A stretch of DNA of 64,000 nt from G963669295 sp963669295 (GCA_963669295.1 OY769938.1:4588001-4652000), one strand, 5' to 3'; positions 36,381 to 45,950 are shown, numbered from the stretch's first letter. Numbers and translations: made by a program. The notes: generated by a model from the sequence alone, not told the origin.

Positions 36381-36740
36381 TAGTTTTCTTCACCGGTGAG
36401 TCCGGGAGAGACGAGAATAACGAATTGGTGTGGTTGTGGTTGAGCTCAAAATTAACGTACACCACTACTAAGACTACTTTTTGGGTGAAAAGGTTGCATG
36501 GCGGTGCAAAAAAAAGTGAAAAAAATAATGTCGAAAATATTAAGTGATTGATTTTGAGTGATTTGTGAAATTGTGATTTTAGCGTTTTTGGTGAAAATGG
36601 GCCAATTTTGCTGTTTTTTTGGAAAAATGATCTGCCAACCTGTCTTAGGGGCAGCAATAATTGCTGACGCAATGACCGTTTTTATACGATATTCGATAAT
36701 GGCATGAGATATGATCGGGAATACCTGCCGACCAGCATTT
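36381..36740. other. AT-rich gene-free interval
   Basis: About 360 bases of A/T-rich sequence with poly-A stretches; a 103-codon frame on the minus strand here is composition-driven. Presumably holds the divergent promoters of the unknown gene and the small basic protein gene; I see no exact TAnnTTTG. Confidence 0.5.
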
Positions 36741-36968
36741 ATGAACCATTTTAAATCTTACGTTATGAAAGATGCTAAAAAGAAAAAGGGGAACAATGCC
36801 TTGAAAGGCACGAAGCCACTACAAAGTGTTGAAGGCTCTAAAAATGACAAGGAGATGAAGGACAACCGATCGAGGCAAAAGAACCCTAACAATGATGCCT
36901 ATTGGCGATCGAGAGGGAAAAAGAAGCCTCCTATGGATGGGAAGGCGAAGAAGGGAAACGCTGAATGA
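36741..36968 (+). CDS. Small lysine-rich disordered protein (possible)
   Basis: A 75-codon frame starting at the ATG at 36741 (MNHFKSYVMKDAKKKK); another ATG is at 36765. The product is about a quarter Lys, with Asn, Gly and Pro, no hydrophobic core, and a C-terminal YWRSRGKKKPP motif. Such proteins may bind nucleic acid. Support: a good terminator follows at a sensible distance and the frame is open without rare codons. Against: no family I know and low complexity. Confidence 0.45.
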   Translation: MNHFKSYVMKDAKKKKGNNALKGTKPLQSVEGSKNDKEMKDNRSRQKNPNNDAYWRSRGKKKPPMDGKAKKGNAE

Positions 36969-37006
36969 AGTGAAGGGGTTGATCTCCTAATTTTTTGTGA
37001 AAAGCG

Positions 37007-37036
37007 AAACCGGCCTCTCGCGACAGAGGCCGGTTT
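37007..37036 (+). terminator. Strong terminator hairpin
   Basis: Twelve-base-pair stem AAACCGGCCTCT/AGAGGCCGGTTT, loop CGCGAC; follows the small basic gene, though without a long T run. Confidence 0.65.
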
Positions 37037-37199
37037 ACAGGTCAACTAACTATGAAAAACGCTATGATTAGGGCGTTGTTTACATCATTATAACAACCAC
37101 GGGTTATAATTGTTCATAGCAAACCAATAATGGCATTGACCTTTGTAATGACCTGTACGCCCAATTATTTATTTTAGAAGGGTATTTTTAAGTGTTAGT

Positions 37200-38162
37200 A
37201 TGAAAAAAATAGCCATTGTTTTGATTAGCATGTTGCCCTTGTTTGCTGTAGCGCAAGACATTCTTACTTCAAGCATAGTAGTGGATCACCATGCGCCAGA
37301 TACTTTTATTGCTACAGCCAGCTTGTATGTAGATCAAAGTTTAGGCATGAGTCATCCTACTGTAAATATGCAATGGCCACTTGCAGGGATTTCGGTGAAT
37401 GCACCGCTGGTGAGTCAAACTCAAATTGCGGGCAGCATTTATCGTTACGATTATGTAGACATTCAAATTGGAGGATTAAACGATGCGATGCTAAGCGAAA
37501 ACTTTTTAATAGCAGGCATTCAAAACATTCCGAATTCGGCCACTCAACCTTCTATTTGCAACTACTCCTGGCATTTTGATTCGCTGTTTACCCTTAGTTC
37601 GCCCAGGATGGTGGCCCCAGCAGTGGTATGGGTGAATGGCACTGGTACCCTGGTGCACGATCCGGGGTGGTACGACCCCGACAATGATTTGGTGTATTAC
37701 AATGCTGAGCCTCTCATTAATGGCACCGACATTGGTATGTTGGTGGATTATACTACTGGAATAATGACCTGGCCCATTCCAACCACACCGGGGTTGTATA
37801 TGGCGCAAGTGCGTTTAGATGTGTTTCCGAATGGTGGCGGCATAGACCATGTTTTTCAGCAAATACTGTTTGTGGTGAACTTACCTTTAGGCGAAGAGGA
37901 AGTAGAGGAGGAGCAACAGGTACTACAGGTATATCCTAATCCTGCCAACGATGCCACCACCATTGCATTGACATTGAAACAGCCGCAACCGCTTACACTT
38001 ACGGTGCATGATGCGCTGGGTAAGGAAGTATATAAGGAAATGATGAATGGCACCACTGGCCTTAATCAATGGCCATTAATGTTGCACTTGACACCGGGTG
38101 TTTACGCCATTAATGTAACTGCGAATGATTGGAAGTGGGTACAGCAATTGGTGGTAAAATAG
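37200..38162 (+). CDS. Secreted protein with type A T9SS sorting domain
   Basis: A 320-residue exported protein: signal peptide about 1-19 (LLPLFAVAQ). The middle (about 20-225) is beta-rich with no motif I can name (DPGWYDPDNDLVYYNAEPLINGT resembles a cadherin/He_PIG-like loop: D-P-D-N-D). The last 75 residues (QVLQVYPNPANDATTIALTL to NDWKWVQQLVVK) are a type A T9SS C-terminal domain, with YPNPAND diagnostic. Expected on the surface or released. The He_PIG-like loop hints at a putative Ig adhesion domain. Confidence 0.78.
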   Translation: MKKIAIVLISMLPLFAVAQDILTSSIVVDHHAPDTFIATASLYVDQSLGMSHPTVNMQWPLAGISVNAPLVSQTQIAGSIYRYDYVDIQIGGLNDAMLSENFLIAGIQNIPNSATQPSICNYSWHFDSLFTLSSPRMVAPAVVWVNGTGTLVHDPGWYDPDNDLVYYNAEPLINGTDIGMLVDYTTGIMTWPIPTTPGLYMAQVRLDVFPNGGGIDHVFQQILFVVNLPLGEEEVEEEQQVLQVYPNPANDATTIALTLKQPQPLTLTVHDALGKEVYKEMMNGTTGLNQWPLMLHLTPGVYAINVTANDWKWVQQLVVK

Positions 38163-38170
38163 ATCAGTCG

Positions 38171-38372
38171 TTTTGCGTTAGGGATAGCAGCGGCTATCCG
38201 GTGCGCCATGCTATTTAAGGCTTGTTCGTTGGGTGGGGCAACACCAGGAGCCCCGCACAAGGCTACAAGGCATTGTAGCAAGGCGTAGCGATAATAGCGA
38301 ACAGCCCGACCCCGAGTGTCTGAGTGATGTGAACGAAGAGAGCATTGTATCGAAGACCGAGGGAGAACGCCC
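38171..38372. repeat. Dispersed Bacteroidota intergenic repeat (copy)
   Basis: The gap of about 370 bases between the T9SS cargo and the second sigma gene has no gene. It holds a stretch that opens with CGTTAGGGATAGCAGCGG, includes CGAACAGCCCGACC and ends GGGAGAACGCCC. These pieces are characteristic of a repeat I know as very common between genes in Flavobacterium and relatives; this copy has about 130 bases between the first and middle pieces. The assignment is from memory and needs a search. Confidence 0.5.
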
Positions 38373-38530
38373 AATACTTCTTAATAAATTACGGTAGAAC
38401 CTATTCTTTATTCATGCTACTCACTGCGTTTCGCCCTGGTAAAATTCGTTTAACATCTTTTAACCACTGCATTTCAAATTATTTTACCCATCTTTAAAAT
38501 ATTCTTTCTCTCCGTTCGTCTATGCAGTAG

Positions 38531-39112
38531 ATGAAGAAGGTAAAAACAATAGCCGTAACGTTGAACAGCCAGCAACAACACGACATCGATGAAACCGTGA
38601 GACGCGAGCGCAAGCGTTTATTCGAGTTTATCCGCAAACGTGTGCCTGCAGAAGAAGATGCGGAAGACATCTTGCAAGACGTGTTTTACCAGTTGGTGGA
38701 AAGTTATCGGTTGATGAAACCGGTGGAGCAGTTAACCTCCTGGCTATTTACAGTGGCGCGCAATAAGATTACCGACCTTTATCGCAAGAAAAAGCCCATT
38801 CCGGAGAGCAGGTACCTGATAGCAGGAAGTGAAGATGAAGCGGCCCCGGGATTGGCGGATATCTTGCCCGATTTATCTGGCAGCCCAGACGTAGCTTTTG
38901 AGCGATCGCTGGTTTGGGAAATGCTGGAAGAAGCGCTGGCTGAGCTGCCAGAAGAACAGCGCAATGTGTTTGTGTGGCACGAGTTTGAAGACAAAAGCTT
39001 TAAAGAGATCTCGGAGATGACAGGAGCCTCGGTGAACACGTTACTGTCGCGAAAGCGATATGCGGTATTGTTCTTGCGCGAAAAATTAAGACGATTGTAT
39101 GAAGAGTTATAG
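38531..39112 (+). CDS. ECF RNA polymerase sigma factor
   Basis: A 193-residue sigma factor of a different ECF branch from the FecI-like one. Region 2 is at about 20-90 (RKRLFEFIRKRVPAEEDAEDILQDVFYQLVESYRLM, LTSWLFTVARNKITDLYRKKK), a Pro/Glu-rich linker, and region 4 is at about 140-190 (EALAELPEEQRNVFVWHEFEDKSFKEISEMTGASVNTLLSRKRYAVLFLREKLRRLYEEL). No anti-sigma gene of known type is adjacent; the next gene, 145 bases on, encodes a His-rich membrane protein that could fill that role or be the target. Confidence 0.88.
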   Translation: MKKVKTIAVTLNSQQQHDIDETVRRERKRLFEFIRKRVPAEEDAEDILQDVFYQLVESYRLMKPVEQLTSWLFTVARNKITDLYRKKKPIPESRYLIAGSEDEAAPGLADILPDLSGSPDVAFERSLVWEMLEEALAELPEEQRNVFVWHEFEDKSFKEISEMTGASVNTLLSRKRYAVLFLREKLRRLYEEL

Positions 39113-39257
39113 TTGGTCATCATTGCAGGCTTCGCTGCACGTTGCTGCGCAGGAAAATGGTGGAAACACACCTATTTCGACACCCTTCGGGGATGGAACA
39201 CCACCCGGAGCTTTGCAATGGTTGACCGCCAACTCTAAACAATAAAATTTACAAGCT

Positions 39258-39638
39258 ATGAAACGATTTTGTTGGACACAATGCATCAAGTTTGCGCTCT
39301 TCATTGCCATGGCGATCTTTTTGTTTGCCTATGTGGTAATGTTGTTGTGGAACTGGTTGGTGCCCGACTTGTTTGATGGTCCTGAAGTGGGGTATTGGCA
39401 AGCCATGGGCATTATGGTGCTGAGTAAGATATTGTTTGGTGGATTGAAGCATGGTTGGAGCCATAAGCATGGCGGCCATGGTGGTGATAAGCATAGCCAT
39501 TGGAGGCAAAAGTGGCACCAGAAAATGGAAGGCATGAGCCCCGAGGAGCGCGATCGCTACAAAGAGCAAATTCGGCAAAAATGCGGTTGGACGTTCGACG
39601 ACGACCAATCTGCTCCACATAACGATAAAGAAGAATGA
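39258..39638 (+). CDS. Small His-rich membrane protein next to an ECF sigma gene
   Basis: A 126-residue protein with one or two membrane helices at about 10-35 and 50-63 (IKFALFIAMAIFLFAYVVMLLWNWLV, MGIMVLSKILFGGL), then a His/Gly-rich stretch (KHGWSHKHGGHGGDKHSHW, about 66-85) and an acidic/helical tail (MSPEERDRYKEQIRQKCGWTFDD). The tail pattern EERDRYKEQI is reminiscent of Spy/CpxP-like metal-binding regulators, but the rest is not. His clusters suggest metal binding. Conserved partner of this sigma type in Bacteroidota by my recollection. Strong terminator follows. Confidence 0.6.
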   Translation: MKRFCWTQCIKFALFIAMAIFLFAYVVMLLWNWLVPDLFDGPEVGYWQAMGIMVLSKILFGGLKHGWSHKHGGHGGDKHSHWRQKWHQKMEGMSPEERDRYKEQIRQKCGWTFDDDQSAPHNDKEE

Positions 39639-39664
39639 AGTAACTTTTTCATTACTAAGTTTCG

Positions 39665-39706
39665 TGTCCCGACCTCAAGCAACAAGGAGTGTCGGGACTT
39701 TTTTTG
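39665..39706 (+). terminator. Terminator after the His-rich membrane protein
   Basis: GTCCCGAC/GTCGGGAC stem (39666-39673 with 39691-39698) and seven following T. Confidence 0.8.
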
Positions 39707-39903
39707 TAGTTTTTGAAGGCTAAAAAAACTATTTCTCCTTATTGAATAATAGACGACTTATTTTAAGCTTATAACCAGAAAGGAAGATTTCTGCAATAGA
39801 TAGCTAACATTGAATCGCTGTTTCTAGTTAAATATCAACCTTAATTTTGTTGATAAGTATAAATACTGTATTTTGAGTTGAGATTACTAAATTTTAACTC
39901 GAT

Positions 39904-40524
39904 ATGAAACAGTTTTTCCATTTAACAAAATTCTTAATCCTATTTTTTACAGCAAATGCCAGCTATTGTCAATGGGACGATTCCAGTCCAGGTCTGATCC
40001 AAACCTCAGATACAGTAATAATGAATCATCATGTTTTCATTGGAGATAAGGGGTTACAGGTTCGTAATCAAGTTGTATCAGGGAAATTCGTAGATATCGC
40101 AGATACTAACTATATATGCAATCCCTCTTATACAAGCGTTTTTCACTCAATGAAAGTTACCGATGATACTACTCAAACGACAATGTTTGCGATAGATAAC
40201 GATGGTACTACGCATATAAATGCCACATTAAAAGCGAAGGAAATTTTTGTTCAGGCTGATGTTTGGGCTGATCATGTTTTTGAAGAAGATTACCCATTAT
40301 TGCCATTGCCTTATATAGAACAATTCATTAAAGAAAATAAACACTTACCGGAGATTCCTTCAACGAAGGAAGTTTTAGACAATGGGGTTAATGTTTCAGA
40401 AATGAATATGTTATTGCTCAAAAAAATTGAAGAGCTAACGCTTTATACTATCCAACAACAGCAACAAATCGAAACCATGAGAAGACAATTAAACACACTT
40501 ATAGTTAGTAAAATAAATGAGTAA
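39904..40524 (+). CDS. Secreted protein with fibre-tail-like C-terminus
   Basis: A 206-residue exported protein; signal peptide about 1-22. Mature N-terminal half is a beta-rich region with no known motif; the C-terminal 70 residues (VFEEDYPLLPLPYIEQFIKENKHLPEIPSTKEV, then GVNVSEMNMLLLKKIEELTLYTIQQQQQIE) match a very common Bacteroidota module: a helix-forming end found on tail-fibre-like and surface fibre proteins, probably trimerising through a coiled coil. AT-rich relative to neighbours. Next gene starts nine bases after its stop. Confidence 0.75.
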   Translation: MKQFFHLTKFLILFFTANASYCQWDDSSPGLIQTSDTVIMNHHVFIGDKGLQVRNQVVSGKFVDIADTNYICNPSYTSVFHSMKVTDDTTQTTMFAIDNDGTTHINATLKAKEIFVQADVWADHVFEEDYPLLPLPYIEQFIKENKHLPEIPSTKEVLDNGVNVSEMNMLLLKKIEELTLYTIQQQQQIETMRRQLNTLIVSKINE

Positions 40525-40533
40525 AAAGTTAGT

Positions 40534-43359
40534 ATGAGGTTATCGTTTGCTGCATGTTTTTTTATTGTTTTGAGGGTAAATGTGTCACTTGCTCAAATAA
40601 CCTGTGCAGATTCTGCATCTGGGATTATTTCCTTCGGCACTTTTGAGTATCATTGTATGGGAATAATGCGATCTGATACTATTGGTGTTAGCTATATTAA
40701 TGGCACTGAAGTTAATTATAGTGCTGGGGTTAAAGTTCATTTACAAGAAGGGTTTCATGCGGGGGGATTTGATTCTACTGGAAAATTTCATGCTTTTATC
40801 AATAATTTAAATATTCTCGAGCCTCTAGATAGTAATTTTCGACAATTCGAAAAAATAGAATTTGGTATAACAATTCCAGCCATAACTGCCATAAGAAATG
40901 ATTTTGATGACACCTGGAACCCCTTATCTCAAATAACAGTAAACGTAAATGATGATATTAACGCATTTTTTGAAGATGTTTCTAGCGGAATTTACCCAAG
41001 TAAATTTACTAACCCATATGATCTTGATGACATTGATATTAAATTGACTTTTCATCATTTACAGTCAGGGAGAAACTTTGATACATGGGGATTTTATTAT
41101 AAAGATTTCGAATATGATAATGATGGTAATCAATCCACAGGAAACCTCCCGGAGAAATGGATACCCTTGAATGAAAATGATGGATGGAGGGCACGATTTT
41201 CCCCTCCTTTAGTGGGCGACTATACCTGTAGTGTAACCATTACTTGTTATCGTAATACTCCTCATGAAAGAAGTTATCAAATTTCAGATGCTATGTCTAT
41301 TTCTGTATCGACATCGTTGAGTGACGGGTATCTAAAGTTCAATCAAGGGAGTAAATACCTCTCATTTAGTAATGACAGTCTTAAGACATTTATTCCAGTG
41401 GGCTATGGGTTACTTGGTGAGCAAGATGAAAACAGATATACTTTTTATCCTGGCGAATATTATCTTCTTCGGAACTACTTAAAGAATTTAGCTGGTAGAG
41501 GGAATTACACACGAGTTTCATTAGGTGTGAACTATTGGGTTGAATTTGAAGAACCAGGAAATTATGATCCACATCAAAAACACATGTGGGAATTGGACGA
41601 ACTTTTAAAAATTGCGGAGCAATGCGATATATATGTCTTGTTTACTCATATGATTTGGGAGGAATTTTGGCATAGCCCAAACTATGTTATGGATAATAGG
41701 TTTGCTACGGATGGCTCAAATTTTACTAGAGCCTGGTTTAACTCACACCCTTATCGTAAACAGTATCAACCCGGGGATAGTTCAATTACTTGTGGTGGTA
41801 TAATTGATAATGTGTGCTCGGGTTTTTATTCTAATGGTCCATTGTCAGATTTCTTTGGAAAATTGGATGCCAAAAAACTTTACAAAAATAGATTACGCTA
41901 TATTATAGCAAGATGGGGATATAGTACCAATATTTCGGCTTATGATTTGTTTGGCGAAATAGATAATACAATAATACAATGGAAGGATACCGTTAAGCCT
42001 ACAAGGGATTTTGATAGGCCTGCGGAAACTGATTTTAAAGAAATCATTTTCAATTGGGTAGAGGAAATGGCAAGATTTGTGAAAGCCCATGATCCCAACC
42101 ATCTCGTTACAATATGTAAGTTTAATAATGAATTTCTTCCGCGCGGGACGAATATTGATTATGACGTATTCAACGTTCAAGCATTAGATTACATTGGTTT
42201 TGATGATTATGGTTCCAGAAGAAATCATAACGTAAAACGTAGGTTTGAGGCTATTAGGAGAGCATTCAGTAATGCTTATAACCCATACGGCAAACCAGTT
42301 GAAATGGTGGAAATGGGGCACGAAAAAGGACATGCCCCTCATGCTTCGGAAATGTATTTTGTAGAAAGTATGCATAATGCATACTGGTCTACTGCATTTT
42401 CGGGAATGATTGGTCCAGGAGCTTATTTTTTTAAACAATACTTATCAGATGCTGGATTAAAAAAATCAAAAAACTATTATAGTCCGTTAAACTCTATTGG
42501 TTTTGGAAACCCTGTTTACGACTCCGTTGTTTTATCGCACGAAGGAATTTCCTTCGAGACATCAAGTAATGCATCTGATTGGTTTTGGCCTTCCTGGTAC
42601 AGGATAAGTGATGATTATTGTACTAGCAGAAGTTCAGTAAATGGGGTTCCCTTACCAGGTTGGGATGTAGATAGCTTGGATGATGTAACGCCTGATTACA
42701 CCCATCACTTAAGTACACTTAAAACATTCATGAATAATATACTACCAAGTAATGGTATTTATTTACAGGAGCAGTTTACAAGTCAACGATTTCCTAAATT
42801 TACTTCAAGTATTACAAATAGAAGATACAATGCCAGGAATAGATTAGAGGCATTTACATTAGTCAATGCTAATAAGGAAAAAGCAACTGGATGGGTTCAT
42901 AATCGATCTAACTACTGGGGCAATAAAAACTTTATTGATGCTTATAATGATGGCTATGACAGTCTTCCTGGATTCACCTATGATTACTTAGCACTTACCT
43001 ATTTATATGATGGATTAGATGTTTTGCCTCTCAATAATCTAGATGAAGAAGATGATCAGGTGCAAGAAGTTATTCAATACCCAGCGGGATCAGTGCCAAC
43101 TTTTAAGATACGTGGTTTAAAATCTGGGTTTCTTTGGTTTTACCGTCCTAAATACGAAATTCGTTGGTACAATACTACGGGAGTCAATTCAATAAATGGT
43201 ATCACATATAGCACTACTGACTTACATCCAAACATTTTTGGAACGATAAAGGTAAAACCTCCAATGATGGTTACTAGGCATGATTATGCATTTATTATTG
43301 CTGAAGATGGAGATTTTGGTGTAACATTAAATGATTCTAAGTACAAAAAGTCAAAATGA
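40534..43359 (+). CDS. Large secreted glycosidase-like protein (DUF5060 + clan-A TIM barrel)
   Basis: A 941-residue protein. After a signal-like N-terminus (about 1-20) there is a 3-coathanger-stack-like segment ending VKVHLQEGFHAGGFDSTGKFHAFI (about 66-90). A DUF5060-like immunoglobulin domain lies about 95-260 (SPPLVGDYTCSVTITC). From 270 to 700 comes a TIM-barrel glycosidase-like domain (FIPVGYGLLG, RGNYTRVSLGVNYW); candidate acid/base Glu at 473 (YDLFGEIDN, where the common N-E is G-E) and nucleophile Glu at 593 (PVEMVEMGHEKG). Last 140 residues are beta-rich. There is no T9SS sorting domain. Activity unproven. The gene is AT-rich. Confidence 0.7.
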   Translation: MRLSFAACFFIVLRVNVSLAQITCADSASGIISFGTFEYHCMGIMRSDTIGVSYINGTEVNYSAGVKVHLQEGFHAGGFDSTGKFHAFINNLNILEPLDSNFRQFEKIEFGITIPAITAIRNDFDDTWNPLSQITVNVNDDINAFFEDVSSGIYPSKFTNPYDLDDIDIKLTFHHLQSGRNFDTWGFYYKDFEYDNDGNQSTGNLPEKWIPLNENDGWRARFSPPLVGDYTCSVTITCYRNTPHERSYQISDAMSISVSTSLSDGYLKFNQGSKYLSFSNDSLKTFIPVGYGLLGEQDENRYTFYPGEYYLLRNYLKNLAGRGNYTRVSLGVNYWVEFEEPGNYDPHQKHMWELDELLKIAEQCDIYVLFTHMIWEEFWHSPNYVMDNRFATDGSNFTRAWFNSHPYRKQYQPGDSSITCGGIIDNVCSGFYSNGPLSDFFGKLDAKKLYKNRLRYIIARWGYSTNISAYDLFGEIDNTIIQWKDTVKPTRDFDRPAETDFKEIIFNWVEEMARFVKAHDPNHLVTICKFNNEFLPRGTNIDYDVFNVQALDYIGFDDYGSRRNHNVKRRFEAIRRAFSNAYNPYGKPVEMVEMGHEKGHAPHASEMYFVESMHNAYWSTAFSGMIGPGAYFFKQYLSDAGLKKSKNYYSPLNSIGFGNPVYDSVVLSHEGISFETSSNASDWFWPSWYRISDDYCTSRSSVNGVPLPGWDVDSLDDVTPDYTHHLSTLKTFMNNILPSNGIYLQEQFTSQRFPKFTSSITNRRYNARNRLEAFTLVNANKEKATGWVHNRSNYWGNKNFIDAYNDGYDSLPGFTYDYLALTYLYDGLDVLPLNNLDEEDDQVQEVIQYPAGSVPTFKIRGLKSGFLWFYRPKYEIRWYNTTGVNSINGITYSTTDLHPNIFGTIKVKPPMMVTRHDYAFIIAEDGDFGVTLNDSKYKKSK

Positions 43360-43425
43360 GTTCCAGTAGTGTACTCTGCGCCTCCCTTACAAAAATCGTT
43401 CTTCGAAAAGCACTATATTCGTGCA

Positions 43426-45246
43426 ATGAAATACTTCGTCTCACTTACTCTCAGTTGTATTACATTAGTATCTTTTGCACAGCGTGGTGATTTGCCACAA
43501 GAGTTAAAACCCTTTTACCATGGAGTGGCCTCTGGCGACCCATTGCCTCACAATGTTATTCTATGGACCCGGGTAACTCCTGATAACTTTACCCCCAGCG
43601 ATAGCATTCAGGTAAATTGGCGCATTTGTACCGATACGGCCATGACCCAATTGGTAAATTCAGGCACTTATTACACCAACGAATTAAAAGACTTTACGGT
43701 AAAAATAGATGCTGGAAACCTATCTGCTAATACTTGTTATTACTACGATTTTTACGCCTTGGGTAGTTATTCTGTTAGAGGAAGAACCCGTACAGTACCA
43801 GTTGGAGATGTCGATAGTGTACGATTTGCCGTTGTTTCGTGTTCTAACTATGAAAGTGGTTACTTTAATGTTTATCGTCTTATTCACGACCGAAACGACA
43901 TTGATGTAGTATTGCACCTGGGCGATTACATTTACGAGTACGAACAAGGGGGCTATGTTATGGGACGTCCTCATGAACCCGCCCACGAAGTGATTGTACT
44001 CGACGACTACCGCACTCGCTATTCGCACTATCGTTTAGACGACGACCTGCGTGACTTGCATCAACAATATCCTTTTATCACCATCTGGGACGACCATGAA
44101 TCGGCCAATAACGCTCATGAAAATGGGGCAGAAAATCATACACCCGGATTAGAAGGCACTTGGGCTGATCGAAAACAAAATGCACGGCAAGCTTATTTTG
44201 AATGGATGCCTGTGCGTGAAAACAACCAGGAACCTCACCGTTTGTATCGCCATTTTTCGTTTGGCAACCTGATTAAGTTATGCATGCTCGATACACGACT
44301 GGAAGGCCGTTCTGAGCAGGTGGCTACCAACTCTCCCGACATCGATAGTCCATCGAGAACCCTTTTGGGAGCTGTACAATACGACTGGCTTGTTAACCAG
44401 CTTGATACCAGTTCAACACAATGGAATATACTGGGGCAACAAGTGATGATGGCTCCATTAGAATGGTTAGGAACTCCTTTAAATGCCGACCAATGGGATG
44501 GTTATGCTTATGAGCGAGATCAACTGTATAACGATATACTTGTGCGAGGAATCAACAATATTGTTGTGCTTACCGGCGATATCCATACCTCGTGGGCGAA
44601 TGACTTACCATTAGCTGGTTATGATCCTGGTAGTGGGGCCAATTCTTTAGGAGTAGAGTTTGTGGTGACCTCCGTTACTACCCCAGGGGTTGCTGTTGGG
44701 GCTGGTACTAGTGGCGTTATTCAGGCTGCCAATCCTCACATGAAATGGATTGATCTTACGCAGCATGGATACATGGTGTTGGACGTAAATAAAACACGAG
44801 TGCAGGGCGAATGGTATTTTGTAGACGATATTATTGTGCCCTCGTTCAACGAATCATTGGGCAATGTTTTTTACACCAATGATGGCGATAACCGCCTTTC
44901 TATTACCAGTTTAATATCAGCACGCGATGGCACCGACTGCCACCTGGCACCACCTTTGCCGATCGCAGTTACTCATATTGCTGAGGAGCAAACACACACT
45001 TTTATAGGGCTGTATCCCAATCCGGCACAAACGGAAGTGTTGTTGCAAATTCATTCCACTAAAGCACTAACTACTGAGGTAATGCTCTTGGGAGTAGATG
45101 GTCGAACCTTACGTTCATTTCAACTGCCGTTGGCACAAGGACTGAATTATCTACGCATGGAAGTCAATGACCTGGCAGCCGGGGTTTATGCCATTCAATT
45201 AATGAATGCAGAGACCAGTACCACTAAATTGTTTGTAAAGGAGTAG
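43426..45246 (+). CDS. PhoD-like alkaline phosphatase/phosphodiesterase with T9SS domain
   Basis: A 606-residue secreted enzyme; ATG at 43426 starts a clean signal peptide (MKYFVSLTLSCITLVSFAQ). PhoD signatures in order: N-terminal FYHGVASGDPLPHNVILWTRV, VVSCSNYESGYFNVYRLI, LHLGDYIYEY (metal-binding D), WDDHESANNAHENGAE, and GDIHTSWAN. The last 75 residues are a type A T9SS domain (LYPNPAQTEVLLQIHSTKA to TTKLFVKE). It hydrolyses phosphodiesters or monoesters, probably with Fe3+/Ca2+, to gain phosphate outside the cell. It starts 66 bases after the previous stop; GC returns to the local average here. Confidence 0.9.
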   Translation: MKYFVSLTLSCITLVSFAQRGDLPQELKPFYHGVASGDPLPHNVILWTRVTPDNFTPSDSIQVNWRICTDTAMTQLVNSGTYYTNELKDFTVKIDAGNLSANTCYYYDFYALGSYSVRGRTRTVPVGDVDSVRFAVVSCSNYESGYFNVYRLIHDRNDIDVVLHLGDYIYEYEQGGYVMGRPHEPAHEVIVLDDYRTRYSHYRLDDDLRDLHQQYPFITIWDDHESANNAHENGAENHTPGLEGTWADRKQNARQAYFEWMPVRENNQEPHRLYRHFSFGNLIKLCMLDTRLEGRSEQVATNSPDIDSPSRTLLGAVQYDWLVNQLDTSSTQWNILGQQVMMAPLEWLGTPLNADQWDGYAYERDQLYNDILVRGINNIVVLTGDIHTSWANDLPLAGYDPGSGANSLGVEFVVTSVTTPGVAVGAGTSGVIQAANPHMKWIDLTQHGYMVLDVNKTRVQGEWYFVDDIIVPSFNESLGNVFYTNDGDNRLSITSLISARDGTDCHLAPPLPIAVTHIAEEQTHTFIGLYPNPAQTEVLLQIHSTKALTTEVMLLGVDGRTLRSFQLPLAQGLNYLRMEVNDLAAGVYAIQLMNAETSTTKLFVKE

Positions 45247-45380
45247 TGTTTTATAGGTGCTGTTTGTTTGCGTTGAGGTAAGGCTAATGTGTTTCTCTTC
45301 AATGCCTTAATTTTCCTATTCCATTTGTATGCGTTCAACTACATCGTTTTACTTCCCAAAAAATCGCTACATTTAATCAC

Positions 45381-45950
45381 ATGGAACCTAACATCCCTAA
45401 CATATTTCATTCGTACATGAATGAAGGCCCGTTTGAACAATGCATTGTGTGCGAAAAATCGCTGTTGGATGACAACACGCATTACTTCATTGAAAAGGCC
45501 TTTCAACGATACGACATTACCGATAACCCCAATACGGTATTTGAATATGCTATTTGTGCCGATTGTGCCGAAAACATGCGTGAAAGTTTTTCAAAAACAT
45601 CGTTAGAAAAAATTGATGCCTACTTCGAAAACAGGGTAGATAATGTACAGCGCTCGGTAGATATTTTTATGAACAATGGCCACAAGACCGAGAAATGGCT
45701 GGAACATTGTATGATTAAAAACACTGCTCAAAACACCCTTAAAGAATACCAAATTTATGGAGAATTCATAGGCAGTCAGCTGTTGCACGGGCCATCATTG
45801 TTTTTACTGAGTGGGGAAGCCATAGAGGAATTGAGTGAATTGTTATCGCCTCAAACATTAGGAGAAATCGACGACTTTGTAGGGGAGTTTTTTGGGCTGC
45901 CTCCCGAGTTTGAAGAAGCCTGGAAAAACAGGGATGTTGTATTGATATGA
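45381..45950 (+). CDS. Unrecognised protein with two CxxC pairs
   Basis: A 189-residue soluble protein with no signal. C21-x-x-C24 (QCIVCEKSL) and C59-x-x-C62 (YAICADCAENM) could hold a zinc or form a ribbon. The rest is acidic and mostly helical (FSKTSLEKIDAYFENRVDNVQRSVDIFM, AIEELSELLSPQTLGEIDDFVGEFF). I know this as a lineage hypothetical only. Its TGA overlaps the next ATG (ATGA), so it is coupled to the lipoprotein gene behind it. Confidence 0.7.
   Translation: MEPNIPNIFHSYMNEGPFEQCIVCEKSLLDDNTHYFIEKAFQRYDITDNPNTVFEYAICADCAENMRESFSKTSLEKIDAYFENRVDNVQRSVDIFMNNGHKTEKWLEHCMIKNTAQNTLKEYQIYGEFIGSQLLHGPSLFLLSGEAIEELSELLSPQTLGEIDDFVGEFFGLPPEFEEAWKNRDVVLI

Noticed and set aside
36361..36672. 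103-codon minus-strand frame
   Set aside because: Built from poly-T/poly-A runs; reads through the promoter region of the neighbouring gene.
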